64,000 nt of DNA. It comes from Diphasiastrum complanatum. Lineage: Eukaryota; Streptophyta; Lycopodiopsida; Lycopodiales; Lycopodiaceae. The position numbers and the translations under genes are program-made. Positions 1 to 13,544 of the stretch are shown piece after piece. Where the stretch lies: NCBI GenBank assembly GCA_029204225.1, contig CM055096.1, forward strand, positions 31,315,767 through 31,379,766, read 5' to 3'. The first letter of the stretch is position 1; every line of letters starts with the position of its first letter. The notes beneath the pieces were generated by a model. That model was not told the origin of the DNA, searched no databases, and saw only the letters and a list, made by a program, of their open reading frames with translations.

Positions 1-1470
1 GGATGTTCCAATTGGAATGTTGCTCCATTCGCACTTTTGCCTTCGGTGCAGGGAGGTAGAGAGGAAGATAACGGAGCAGGGAGACAGAAAAGAGGGTTAG
101 TAGGGAGTAGTTACAAGGTAAGATTCACTAGCTATGCTAGAAAGCAGGACTTAAGCTAGAAAGCAGGAAGAGAATGCTAAAGGAGGCTAAAGAGGAGTAA
201 TCATCATAAACTGAATAAAGGAATACAATGCTGCCCTACTTATACCCTCTCCCTGAATCAAATGGATAATTCAAAAAAAGGGAGGGAAAAGGATTTGGAG
301 GGAAAATAGTGCGCCCTCCCAATAGGAGGACCCCCACTCCAAATCAATGTGACCAAGTCCTAAAAATATAACCAAATAGGGCCCAAGGCCAATATATGAA
401 TAAAAAGGGCCCTTAGGCCTGCTTATGCATAATAACAATAAAAGAATGGACGCGGCGAATGTAATGAGCCAAGTCCATAACTGGAGTCAAGGAGGATGAT
501 CAAAGAGCGAGTTGGACCGTCGACCAAGGAGGTAGGGAAAACAATCAAGGATCGAGAGGATTGGCGCAGGGTGCAGTAGGAAAGAGAAAGCAAGGAGGAA
601 GAAAGTAATATGATAGGGGATTGACCAGAAGAAGGTTGCAAAGAGGCTGTTCATACCATGGGAGAGTAGTACGTCTTTAAGGTAAAAGAAAGGTTTTGAA
701 CCAAAATGAAACTAATGTTGCATACAAGATAACAATAAAGCCTGAGTCTGTAAAGACCATCATGAGTGAATAACAGTGATACATGGCAGTGCTCACTTTA
801 GCACTCTATCTAAAGTCATTGATAGCCTGAGATAGTGGCTAGAAGAATGTCATGATGGAAGTCATGGCTGCTGAATGTGATGATCTTTGACAAGCCAACA
901 CGTATGTGAGCGAGTAAATTTGCATCGACATCTAACTGTTGGGGAAAAGGTCTCAAAATTTGTCGACATTGTCTTTGGAAGTGCTCTCTACCTGCATCAT
1001 CCTCTGAGTCTGACTTTGACTTTATTTGAGGTCAACATCTGGAGAAAAAAGAAGTAATCCTGGGCTGCATCTGGGGGTTGGAACTCGTAGAGCACTCCAT
1101 GGGCGGAATCAATGCAATACATCTCTAGGAACAAAGCGTGAATAGCTGAGCTCAAGCCTCAAAAAGGCAATGATATCTCCCTATAATCTCATAATATACT
1201 GGACAGTGGAAAATAGAATGCTTCTCTGTCCCACTTCACCAAAATAACACGACTGACAACTATTGTCCTCTCTGGAATTTCCCTGAACCCAACCAGTCTC
1301 TCTACCTGCACCTAGTGTGAAGAGATGCAAAGCTACCCCAAAGTCAAACAAAGGCTTTGTGGGAGCCTCAGATCTAACTATAGTGGCAAGACCAAATATG
1401 CATCAGCTGCTCTAGAGTCTATCGAGGAATCCCTATTTTACCCCTAGTGGCTCTAGGCACTTACATGGTT
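1..1470. other. Non-coding left edge; possible LTR piece on minus strand
   Basis: No convincing gene is seen. Read on the minus strand, positions about 100-430 look like part of an LTR: a TATAAG box near 240 is followed by a short leader into AATAAA-like and T-rich sequence, the usual promoter and poly(A) arrangement. The copia gag relic just to the right is on the same strand, so this may belong to it, but no second copy is in the window to prove it. Positions 430-1470 show nothing recognisable. Confidence 0.25.
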
Positions 1471-1475
1471 TTATG

Positions 1476-1770
1476 TTATGCATTTGTCGTGGGGGAAATT
1501 TGTGAGCTGCTTCTTAGCTGACATTGCATTCTCTGCTCCAGAGTTATGTAGTAATAGAAATATATATCCTTCATCTTTCTTACAAAAGAAGTGAGGTCTT
1601 TCCCATCCCACTGTAGATTTGTCAGTTGATCTTTCAGCATCATTATTTGACTTCTTGATTTCGTTTGAAATCTCGTGAGCAGTGCATCCCACATCTTGTA
1701 CCACTCTTTGTGAGTTAAAATAAGTAGGTGCAAGCTGGGTTCCAAGTGGCCAAGTGTGCATGCCATGTGG
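1476..1770 (-). mobile_element. Ty1/copia gag relic
   Basis: The minus strand encodes a piece of a UBN2-type copia gag, with residues such as LLTRFQTKSRSQIMML and LQWDGKDLTSFVRKMKD. It is closely related to the longer gag at 43,217-44,014, so both come from one family. It is a broken fossil fragment. On its right it is followed by unrelated sequence and then a gypsy relic in the same orientation, so the region is a patchwork of old insertions. Confidence 0.75.
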
Positions 1771-1989
1771 CATAATATGACTCAATAGAGCAGTCAGTTT
1801 TCAGAACAGGAAGCATAGTTGGACAGCCGGTGATAAGAAGAGCGCAACCAGGACTCTGGATTCTGAGCAACTTTCCAAAAGCTGAAGAGAGCAGCTTGTG
1901 GAGAAGTAGGGTGCACTTACTGTAGGAAGATCCGATTGAGGTGCAGAGTGGATCTTGTGCAAGGCATAGCAGGGCCATACTGTGTCACA

Positions 1990-3130
1990 AAGACAAGAAC
2001 AGAGGAAGTCAAATTCTTGCATTAGCTCAGCCCATTGAGCATTACGACCCCTCAGATCTTTTTGGTTACAGAAATATGTCACTCATTGGTGATCTGAGCA
2101 CACTATAGATTTACTCCCATATAAATAGTGTCTCCATTTTTCTAATGCATGAACCACCGCAAAAAGCTCCTTTGCCTGCATAGTATATCGAGTTTGCACA
2201 TCAAATAGTTTTTTATTCTCGAAAGCAACGAGCCTTCCCTCTTGGAGTAGAACCGCACCAATAGCAAAGTCACTAGCATCCACTAGCATACAGTCTGCTA
2301 TGACTAGGATAGGTGCCGAGTCAATTAGATCTTTAAGTTTACTAAAACACAAATCTAATTCCTCATTCCACTCGATTGGTGGGTTGGGCATACCCTTTCG
2401 AGTTTTAACTCCTTTCAACACACCATTGAGAGGTGCAGCTATCTTTGAACGATCAAGAATGAATTCGCGGAAGAAGAGCGTGAATCCAAGTACATATTTG
2501 AGTCCACGTACGGTCTTAGGAATCGGCCACTCAATAACTGTCTTTATCATTTCCCGATCAATCTTAACCCCCTGCTTGGATATGACATGACCAAGATAAA
2601 GCAGCTCCTTTTTAAAGAATTCACATTTTGATTCCTTTGCATAAAGCTTCTCTTGTTTTAAGATCCTCAAAACAGTTCAGAGATGCTTCATACGCTCTTT
2701 TAGTGTCCTACTGTAGATAAGAATATCATCTAGGAACACTGCTACAAACTTCCCCAGATACAGACGAAATAAATCATTCATCATCTGTTGAAATGCAGCC
2801 GGAGCATTAGCCAAACCAAAAGGCAAAACTAAAAATTCATAATGACTAAATCGATTCCTAAAACTAGTTCTCAATACATCATCCGGATGTATCCTGATCT
2901 GATGATAACCTGTTCGCAAATCAATTTTAGTGAAGTATTTTGCTCCACGCAAACGATCAACCAGATCGTTTATCCTAGGCAGAGGATATTTGTTCTTGAC
3001 AGTAACTTTATTCAATCCCTTATAGTCCACACACATCTGGAACATACCATCCTTCTTATCCTTTAGAAAAACTGGTGCTCCCCATGGAGACTTACTGGGA
3101 CGAATATGGCCCTCGAGTCACTTCCTCCTC
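1990..3130 (-). mobile_element. Ty3/gypsy reverse transcriptase-RNase H relic
   Basis: Read on the minus strand, this piece carries a Ty3/gypsy reverse transcriptase ([41 protein letters not shown]-type catalytic region near 2,720) followed by the connection region and RNase H (VDASDFAIGAVLLQ, ELFAVVHALEKWRHYL). The RNase H part overlaps in sequence with the relic at 51,778-54,130, so both belong to the same or a sister chromovirus lineage. It is a broken fragment; neither LTR is present next to it. Confidence 0.88.
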
Positions 3131-4393
3131 TTCTTCAAACTAAAGTAGTATGGTTCTCGAAAAATAGGCTGACTACCAAACGAAATTGGAAAAACAAAAT
3201 TACTACACTATACAAAATAAATTACAATTATATGAATCACAATATAGATTCCACGTGTGTGTTGCACTGTGCACAAGCGAAAATGCAAATTCATCATTCA
3301 AATTTTAAAAACAAAAGAGTTAGGTCACAAGTGCATGATGTCACTTACACACTAGGCCACCTATGTAGCTCGTGTGACAATAGTTGCATGTCAATTGTTT
3401 TGTGAATGAGCTATCACCCCTTTGTCGCTATACACACTGACATGTACTACTTCGTCTCATATGCCTTTTGGCAATAGGACATTAATAAAGCTTTCTTTCT
3501 TTTGTTTCTCCTTTGAACTCTCTCCTCTCCCTTCCGGCGCAAAAATATGGCTGAATCAATTTTGGCAAAATTGGGACCCGACGGAGGAAAAAAATCTCCA
3601 AGTTCTCGCCAATTCAAATCAGACCTGTTCAACTCTTTGATGAATTGTGATTTGTCAACGAACAAATTGGAATTTGTGGAAACATTAATGCATTATGACA
3701 AGCGTGTCCATTGCATTCTAACTAGTCTAGCTACTTGTCAGTAACATTTCATTGAGCCTCTTGGAAAATCATTGTGTTTGAACTTTGTGTGTGTGCGCGC
3801 GCGCGCGTGTGTGTGTGCGCGCGCGTGTCTATATGTACTCTCCATAATTACCAGTTCATTGAGTTGATTCAACAAGAAGCTTCTACAGAACAAGTGGGTC
3901 CATCGAAAAAATTGTGAATCCAAAATTCGGCTTCATCCTGAATCAAGAAAATCCAAGATCTGCAGCCAGTAAGTATATACTCTCAGTGATACAAATTCTA
4001 AAGGCATGGTTCATGCAGGCTTATACTGAGAGCAAAAGAAAACCGATAGTTTTCAGCAGAGTATGCCTCAAATGATAGTTGTGACTTGTAACGTACAAGG
4101 AATTAACTTAGAAAGTACAATGCAAAACCTCCGCAACTGCTGAGAACCTCCATGCTAGCATGCCGTGAACTATTTGCTACTAGGGGTAAATGGTTGCCAG
4201 GTGCCAGAGTTGTAGTTCCCTTCACATGTAAATCTGCTGATAAAAAGTATCTTATAATTCCACTATAGTGGTGGCCCAAGGAGATGCATATCGGTGATCC
4301 TCTCAAAAACAAATTGTATTCAAGAAATAGTTCATAGTTTGAGCCTGTTTGAGCATACCTTAAATTTTCTAGATGATTTAAGGAAGAAGTTAC
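3131..4393. other. Non-coding stretch left of GT47 exon 2
   Basis: No supported exon is seen on either strand. The next GT47 exon would normally begin with a TLGFWAGHRNSK-like block; I searched the minus strand here and did not find it. The stretch is either part of a long intron or flanking DNA exposed by rearrangement. It contains a mixed GT/GC dinucleotide array. Confidence 0.5.
3786..3828. repeat. (GT)n/(GC)n mixed dinucleotide array
   Basis: Alternating purine-pyrimidine tract of GTGTGT and GCGCGC blocks, about 43 bp. Sequences of this kind can adopt left-handed DNA; here it is noted only as a simple repeat. Confidence 0.9.
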
Positions 4394-5816
4394 CTGTTTT
4401 CTATGTCATTTCCTCCTCTTGGCAAAGCAAAAGGCTGCAGGATCTGCGGCAGGGCGACATCTTTATGAGGTATATATTCCCCACCATAGCTGGGAGAGCA
4501 AACTACTCTGATGGCATTTTTAACCAGATTTGGAACTCTGGTTGTTGCCCTTGCCCCAACATCATGGCAGGTGACAAAAAAGTGATCTGCACCGAGTGTG
4601 CGATTCCAGAATGGATACTTGCTCATTAAGCTTTCAACATATTCTTGAATAATGACAGCCATTCGATCGTAGCTTATACCCTGCAGGGCAAAGCAAAATG
4701 TTTTATCCATAGCACATGACAGACATAAAACGAGGGTGCCCTTATCAGCGCCAAAAATAAATAAAAAAGATGTATTTGCAAATTCGCAACAGCAATCAAA
4801 GGCTATGGCTTCTTATTTTGGGAAAAAATGGAGTACTTTTTTAATCGCTGTGTGGACGTTCAATGGGGAGGGACATGCATAGGATGGAACTCTAGAAACA
4901 TATGATTCTCCATAATCCAGCCATAACCGACATACTCTTGATGGTCAAGAACTATTTTAAGAATAGACTACTTCACTGAATGTTTCAGTTATGTTTTTTC
5001 AATCATTGCCTAACTAAAAGAGAATTAATCCAGTAGACTAGAGACTGTTTTATAAATTAATGATTAGCTCATACCAGGACTAGGAAGCTTGGGGCTACTT
5101 GTTTTGAGCTTCAAAAGAATCTAAAATTGAGATCGAGCATAAACCCAAAATTTCACAGAAGCTGCATCAATTCATAACAAAACAAAAGATAAAACTAAAG
5201 TAGCTACTGTATCTTCCACTGCAGCTGCGTAAGCTCTTTGAAATAAGCGCACATCAGAAAACGATTCACAACTCAGCCAGTCCAAATTAGCGATAGCCAT
5301 CAATCACATCACGTAATAACTGACCTTGCCTCGCATTTTGTGGCAAGAGATGGGAAGAAAGAAGAGGTGTGCTTTTTGAGGATCATCGGTCAGAAACTGG
5401 CTCTCCCGCAAGTTCTGAAAAAAGTAACCCTCACTGGAATACTTGCCCGTGATCTTGCGAGGAGTCTGAAAGTAGGTGTTGGGATCCCCGTCCGGATAAA
5501 CATACACTTTGAAATCCCTCTCCATTTCTCTGTAGTTCCTCTCAATAATGCCAACGGAGTGGTAGATCGACACCCGCTCACCACCACCGTCCTCATCGGT
5601 AGCTCTCGCATTCTGTAAATCACCGTTCCCACCAAGGATCGTACCAGCATTAGCTTTGGCATTGGGAAGCGATGGCGGATGGAGCTCGAGGCGAGAAGGG
5701 AGTACAGGAGAGGAGGAGGAGGAGGAGGAAATGGGGAGGAGGGTGAAGATTAAGGAGGCGAGGAGGAAGGATGAGATGGCCACCATCGCCAGCCTCATCA
5801 CCGAAGAAGCAGCCAT
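4394..5816 (-). CDS. Exostosin-family (GT47) glycosyltransferase, 5' two exons
   Basis: Two exons on the minus strand: exon 1 at 5816-5325 (ATG at 5816, 164 codons, ending HKMRGK before a GTCAGT donor) and exon 2 at 4680-4394 (after a CTGCAG acceptor, ending GGNDIEN before a GTAACT donor). The protein starts with a short cytosolic tail and one membrane segment (about residues 8-28), then a Ser-rich stem: the type II layout of Golgi glycosyltransferases. The exostosin domain follows, with FKVYVYPDGDP, YSSEGYFFQNL, DPQKAHLFFLP, KYPFWNRTLGADHFFVTCHD and GGEYIPHKDVALP, all family hallmarks. Plant GT47 enzymes build cell-wall polysaccharides such as xyloglucan, xylan or pectin side chains; the exact sugar and acceptor cannot be told. 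The C-terminal third (GFWAGHRNS and CPGGSQVNSARI-type blocks) is not found here. The gene either continues beyond the left edge through a long intron or is truncated. Confidence 0.88.
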
Positions 5817-6068
5817 AGATGGCAGCTCTTCCAGTTATTATTATTATTATTGAGTTTGGGTTGGTAGCAGGATGCATATAAACATTAGCATAAACGCAGG
5901 ATCTAGGGCAAATTAAACAACAACCATGTGCTATTGTATCACAAAGGCCCTTTAACTTTTTGTGAAGGTCTTTTAATTTTTTGTGAAGATCAAAGTGATG
6001 AGAATGAATAGCTTAGCAAAATTCATTGAGAGAGGAACACATTTTGTAGCTATTATTGTTTTTTATAC

Positions 6069-6121
6069 AGAGTCCGTGTATATGCAACCTCGAAAGAGTC
6101 CGTGTATATGCAACCTCGAAA
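6069..6121. repeat. 26-bp direct tandem duplication
   Basis: The block beginning AGAGTCCGTGTATATGCAAC is present twice back to back, with essentially no differences. It is a recent local duplication with no obvious function. Confidence 0.85.
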
Positions 6122-6164
6122 TGCCATCTATGCAACACCAAGTGAGGAACAAGCTCCTAAGATG

Positions 6165-6250
6165 TCACTACACAACGGCTGGAATTTGAGCCTCCGCCTT
6201 GTCGGTCGCAGTCAACCACTCTACCCATACACCGTGCTGCGATGGACTTT
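6165..6250 (-). repeat. tRNA-like segment (SINE head or tRNA pseudogene)
   Basis: On the minus strand there is an A-box-like TGGGTAGAGTGGTTGAC about 35 bases before a B-box-like GGCTCAAATTCC, the spacing of an internal RNA polymerase III promoter. A clean cloverleaf could not be drawn with confidence, so a tRNA-derived SINE head or decayed tRNA is more likely than a working tRNA gene. Confidence 0.35.
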
Positions 6251-6656
6251 GGTAACTATCATTTTGACTGTTTTTTACCAAGACCAACCCTTAGGCACTC
6301 TAGAGCTCTTTGCCTCCACAAAATTACACGTTATCATTGTTTAATATCATTTTTAGCTGAATATTAAACAATATTTGCATTATAAATTTTCTTTCCTCTC
6401 ACGTCCAAAACTTATAACTGTTAGTTCATATTCTCTCTCTCATGTGTATTTCTTCTGTGACGCTCCTTTTGTCGTAAGAATTTCTTGGTTGGTGATTTCA
6501 TTCCTAGTTTTTGATGTATTCCTAAATAATATATGGGACGTGCAAAAAGTGGAGAGGATGATTTGTGGTCCGCAACTACAGTAGCATGGAGCATAAATGG
6601 TAGGAAAAAATCGCTAATTGGAGAAAATCGATAAAGTCTCAAATGTTGGTGATCTG

Positions 6657-6795
<139 letters not shown>

Positions 6796-6821
6796 TTACA
6801 TTATTGCTATTTTTCACACCT

Positions 6822-6848
6822 GAACCCTAAAAAACCCTAACCCTAAAA
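6822..6848 (+). promoter_or_regulatory. Telo-box cluster (AAACCCTAA-type)
   Basis: Several AACCCTAA units occur within about 27 bp, next to a (TC)n array and followed by CT-rich sequence. In plants, telo-boxes close to transcription starts are known from housekeeping and translation-related genes. This may mark the promoter of the gene whose exon-like piece lies at 8,135-8,220. A short interstitial telomere-repeat scar is the alternative. Confidence 0.4.
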
Positions 6849-8134
<1,286 letters not shown>

Positions 8135-8220
8135 CGTGCCCTGAGTCTTGACTCTAAAAACCCGACACTTCTTGCCAATTACACGCAGTTCCTTTACATT
8201 GTCATGCATGATCACGAGAA
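8135..8220 (+). CDS. Possible exon of a TPR-type protein
   Basis: A short plus-strand block reads RALSLDSKNPTLLANYTQFL then YIVMHDHE. This strongly resembles the TPR helix pair of plant proteins of the form RAL-x-LDP-x-NP-x-x-L-x-NYA-x-FL. It is preceded by a pyrimidine-rich CTTACCAG acceptor ending at 8,134 and followed by a GTAATC donor at 8,221. No other exon of the gene was found nearby with confidence. The downstream intron would open within four bases of a 120-bp (TC)n array. This could be a real gene with long introns or a stranded exon. Confidence 0.4.
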
Positions 8221-8221
8221 G

Positions 8222-8347
<126 letters not shown>

Positions 8348-10670
8348 GATGCTTCTTCGTTTAAAAATACCCTGCTATGTTACCACACAACTAGACAACA
8401 ATAGATGTACTATCTATTCAAAAACATAAGGTTTTAATTCAAATACCCCCATATACTTGCACTATAGAGGATTTTTTTCTAAAAAAGAGATTTCCACCCT
8501 CAATTTTGAATCTCTACAAAGTGTTTAAATTTAAAGCCTAAATGGAGGGAAATAAGTTTTCCCACCCTCACTAAGCAAAATGTGACCTTCCGGGAAACCT
8601 CACCGCATGACACTATAAATCATGCAGTCTGGACGAATGTTCCTCACAACACCTTGAAGAGTTCTCTATCTCTCACCTGCATCAATTGCGCCCTACTAGT
8701 CCTCTACTCGATGGAAGCTATCATATGGTAAGAGCTTTTCATTTCATTTTACTTTGCAAGGCTATCATTTCTTTTATGCTATTAGCAATCGCTGCTATGT
8801 TTCCTTGCTTTTCTTTGATATGGTGGAACCTATTCATCATACGAGGTACATTTTTATGATGAATTTTGAGTTTGATAGGTCGTTGTCCAGACCAACCTCT
8901 TTTTTGCTTAAAAAATAAAATACATCTGCCTACAAGCAGTGATGGACTTCTAATCTTCTTCATCTCAAGTAGAAGTTTTTTTCACTCCAGTAGCAGCGAT
9001 GGATCTCTAGCTATCTTCATCAACTGTATGTTCATTGGCACATTTCCAGTTGGCTATATAAATCATTTTTATGCTTTAACAATTGTATAGACATAGTTGT
9101 TGTTAGTGATGGACAGTAGGCTTTTACATATCATTTGAAAAGTGTTTATCTCATGTCTGATGGACTTCCTGTCCATAGCGATGGACAGTAGGTCCCCTTA
9201 TTCGTTTTTGAATGGAAATTTTTCAAGTATATTGCTTGTTGTTAAGGTTCTTTCAGCTCATCTTTATTCGTCATAAAAGTTTGCCTATAAGAATGCTTAA
9301 GGGATTCAGCGATGTGTGGACATCATTCCACCGTTTGACCAGTACTTAAATCAACAAAATATTCTTTTCAAGCATTCGGGTTATCTCATAAAAGAGTCTT
9401 ACCATTTGATACTGAACTATCATCGATGTTTTGTGATAATGTAGCATCTTTTTGCTACTACGGCCTACTACCACTTACATTTCGGTTCAAACTCGAACCA
9501 AGCATTACATAGCCTCTGAAAAAGGTACGCCACCTATTGAAACACACTAAAGGAAGCAAGCTTGATTATTCTTTGTAAGCTACTTAGACATGTAACTGAT
9601 TTTAAAACATAGATATGGGATAAAGACTGTTTTTTTGTTGTGATCTAAGAAAAACAAACTTTTCATGAAAACATCATGGCATCCTCTCAAGAACCACATC
9701 TACAAACATCCAGGTATGACTTTTTGTTACGACTTTCAGGTTGTATACAAACCATATGCATCATGAATAAATCATGAGATGATCGTTTCCATTGTACTTG
9801 ACATCTACTCTCTTCAATATGCTTAGATAATAACATATTTTCTAATCCTATTACAAACCAACCTAGCTATTCTTGAATGATTCAGGCCCAAACCTATTTA
9901 TAGGGTTTACAATATAACGTTCTTAGACAACATGGATATGCGTAAGAAATGAAGTTTTTACGTAAGGGTTAGAATGGCACGAATTTGCCCTAAAACCTGG
10001 TAAAAAAATTGGAAATCCCTCATTACCAATAAACCAAACCTATCCATAGCAAAGTCCTAAAACCATGGTTGATAGGCAAGTTCTGTATAGCATGGATTTC
10101 TTCAGAATCAATCATAACGATACAAAAACCAACAACTCAATATGTAGTACAGGTCGTTTGGATTAGTATGGTACAAATTTACCCTAATACCTACGTATTC
10201 GTAACAATCAACCATGAAAATACTTAACCCTGCTCGAATAAGTGCCACATTACACTTTTGGTGAGATACGACTAGAAAGCATGGATATGCTCAGAAGTAT
10301 GGACAATAGTGCATGACACACCTTTCACTTGGGTTAGAATGGCATGGATTTGCCCTAACACCAGCACACGTGTCCACACCAAGTCTTTTAGCTGAATATA
10401 ATTTAAACGGTTAAAACTATTCATACTCTATTTAGAAATGTGTTAGATTTTTTATGCTCAGCCTTAACAAATCGTTCAAGTAATGAGCATCCTAAAAACA
10501 GCCGAAGGCCGACAACATATTTTGAACCTTCACATTTTTCCAAACTTCGTTTTTCCTTAAAGCATTTTCGTTTGTAAGCATTGTCGCCTTTTTCGTTTTT
10601 TTGCACCCTAGGGATTTTTGTGCCTTAATTATTTCTAAGGCACCTTCGCCTTTTTCGCACTCGAGAAAAG

Positions 10671-10885
10671 CGACACCTTCAGGAAAAATGCAACACTTTG
10701 ACCAAATTTCATTTTAAGGGCACTATGGGATTTTTTGCATTTTTCACACCTTTGGAAAAAATGCAACACTGTGGCCAAAATCTAATTTAAAGGCACTATT
10801 GGGTTGTTTGCATTTTTGCACCTTCGGGAAAAATGCGACACTGTGACCAAAACTTCATTTTAAAGGCATTGTCAGGTTTTTCGCA
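10671..10885. repeat. Minisatellite, ~73-bp unit, three copies
   Basis: Three head-to-tail units share AAAAATGCAACACT, then GACCAAA, TTTAAAGGCACTAT and a TTTTTGCATTTT joint. The ATGCAACACT landmark recurs at 10,688, 10,761 and 10,833, a period of 72-73 bp. Units differ by several substitutions. It is flanked by related but degraded TTCGCCTTTTTCG sequence. Confidence 0.85.
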
Positions 10886-11279
10886 TTTTCTCTGTCTTCA
10901 CTTTTTAAGACGCCTTCACGTTTTTCGGGTTTCTCAAACAGTGGCAGACCGACATCGCCAACTTATCATAAACCCTAAAACAATTGGCCGCAAAATATCC
11001 TAAGGGCGGTTACCCTAGATACTTGCATCTGCTAATGTAAAATTGTATATAGATGTTTAAATGTTCAGATGATCTACAACTCATTCAAGAGATCAATCAA
11101 CAACACAATAATTTGCTCTTTCTCTCTATTACATCAGAGTATTGTTTTAGAAAGAGCGTGACTCTGTCTGCATTTCAGACTTGTATTTTCTACGATCATT
11201 AGTTGATGTTCCAGTATTCTAAATCGTATTGTGCTGTGTCGAATGCATTTTCTATTCTGTTCTAATTGATTCATTGTAT

Positions 11280-11362
11280 GCAACGGGGTTGTCTTAGTTG
11301 GTTAGCTTGACATCCAAAGTTTCTTTGGTCTCAGGTTCGAGCCTCCCCTTGGAAACCAAGAA
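11280..11362 (+). repeat. tRNA-derived SINE-like head
   Basis: An A-box-like TCTTAGTTGGTTAGCTTGAC is followed about 35 bases on by a B-box GGTTCGAGCCTCCC. Together they form the internal RNA polymerase III promoter of a tRNA or tRNA-derived SINE. The 3' part does not close a standard acceptor stem, so a SINE relic is favoured. No target duplication was identified by eye. Confidence 0.45.
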
Positions 11363-13544
11363 GCATTGTATGCAGATAAATTTATTTGTAGATTAAAATG
11401 TTTTGATGCCTACGATCACCGTAGTGCACGCATCGAGGGATCGTTGGAGTACTGCCATCTTGGCTTTTCATTTGGTACCATCACCATTCATCATTCCCCA
11501 ACAAGATAAGGAACTTTTCCACTACATACAGTAGCATATTGTGGTCTTATAAGAAGGTGTCTTGCCAGTATTTTCTCATACTATGGCCGTCAATTTGTTT
11601 CTATGAGAATTCCTGGGTTTGTATTGATGAGAATCAACTCTATTTTGCAGCTTTGATTCAATGTCTAACTTTGTATACATGTGCCTAGATTAGACAACAT
11701 TCTTACCACATATTGGGCACCCTATATAAGTGCATATAGTGCGCTGGACTACAACGGCCATCAGCGTCCATTTTCGAGGTATTTTTTATGTACAAACTTG
11801 CTATGAAATCATAGGTAAGATGGCAAATTTTCTATAGGAAAACATGCGAACTTCCACCGCATTCTCTATGTTCTATTTGCTACCTTTGTGACTAAGCAAG
11901 GTTCAAGGCTGTAAAAATGATGAAGTAATAGCTTGCTAGACAAAAAACTACTTGCTTTCAACAATTAGAATTGTTAGGATCGATTGGATAGCGGATTTCT
12001 AGCAAATAACATTGCTTACATATGTAAAGCTTGGTCGACACTACACTTCTAAGTTACTTCGAAGATGTTTTTAGCATACACTTACATAACCGGACTTGAA
12101 ATATAGGTTGTGAGGATTCACTACATATGGTAGATGAATTCACATACCAACACATCATTCGATTGCCTTCTTTTACACAAAACTGGATTAGGGTTTGTTG
12201 TTTTTTTAATCCAAATTGCATGTATGCAAATCCCGTTTGACATGGCTTATGCACTTTGAATTATTACGACTAGACTGGTGTGTTGCTCACTGAGTGGATC
12301 ATGGCACGTACTCAGGATATTGCATCACCTCATCTTCAGGTATGACACAAAATGTACTTTCTTACTTATCGAAACATATTGTCCTACTTATGATTAATTC
12401 TACTTACACCTCAAGACCATTATGACTGCCTTGAAAGGGTTCAAAATGTTTGGTATTGACTTATCAAAAGGGACTATGTGAAATGTTTTACTCTCTCTCT
12501 CTTCTTATAAGCTTTTGCAATCTTTGAGTGAGTTGAGTTTAATGATTTGATACTATTAAGGGCAACACTAACAAGTTTTAAGAGGGCAACTAGATTTTTA
12601 AAGATGTGCTAATTGAAATGGCCAATTGCAAGTGGGGCATTTTAGAGTCCCCTTGCATAAATGCTACCTCTATATGTGTTAAATCTCTCTATTAGTTATT
12701 TTTTTTTTTTGTTACTCCTAGGAATTTTACATAACAAAAGTGTAAATTGTTATTTGTAATCATAGCTTACTCCCACCTTAAAGAACTTGACCTAGATAAA
12801 TGTTATTTTACACAAATATGGAAATTGCAATGTTTTAGGCTTAGGGATTCCTAAAAAATGCTTTCAAACCCGTCAACAGGGCTTTCATTACACATGCCAA
12901 GTTTCTCCTCTAGGGGATTTGCTAGCCCACAACCCCCATTAACACCCCTCAGGTCGAGCAACAAATTCGTCAATTTTCCAAGAATTGCGCAAAGATCATC
13001 AAATTTTCGACTGCAAATCGTTATCCCTCTGTACGTGTTAACCCTGTCTAATATCTAGGTTTTTGCTGCTCCAGATGCCTAACATTTATTTATCCAGGGT
13101 TGACTGCAATGAGTACCCATTAAAACCACGCTAATCCAGAGCTTGCTAGCAACACGTGGGGGCAAGCACCGGAGCCAAAGATAAGAGGTGGGATAGGAGT
13201 AAAGTAAAGTTGTGACAAGGTTTTGTTGGAATTTCTTATAAGAAATATTCCAACCGGCAAGGTGACGATGGATATATCCAGAAGGGCCCGGGGGGGCCTC
13301 CGTAGGGACACAACGAATTTTCCCGACCTATTTGGCGGCCATATCCATCCATACATATTTGAGTCCGAGTCCTGTACTCCTCTTCGGTTCTCACGATCCT
13401 AGAGCAAAAGCGCAGGAGGAAGGGATCTGGTCAAGAATCCGCGTATAATAGATAAGATCGACGACTCTAATCGGCGTTGATTAAATATCTTGCGTTGTTT
13501 GCTCCATTGCTGCTCAACTCTGCAGATAGTTTGACGATCGTGAA

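Noticed and set aside
4103-4312. Minus-strand frame beginning MFLRGSPICISLGHHYSGII as a possible third GT47 exon
   Set aside because: It has no resemblance to the conserved blocks that follow GGNDIEN in the family, and its borders do not continue the phase convincingly.
5340-5853. Plus-strand and alternative-frame open stretches over GT47 exon 1
   Set aside because: They are shadows of the well-supported minus-strand exon.
12301-12345. Short block MARTQDIASPHLQ before a GTATGA donor
   Set aside because: Too short, and no matching exons were found.
12858-13058. Ser/Pro-rich plus-strand frame (MLSNPSTGLSLHMPSFSSRG) resembling a plastid transit peptide
   Set aside because: No following exon or conserved domain was found; composition alone is not enough.
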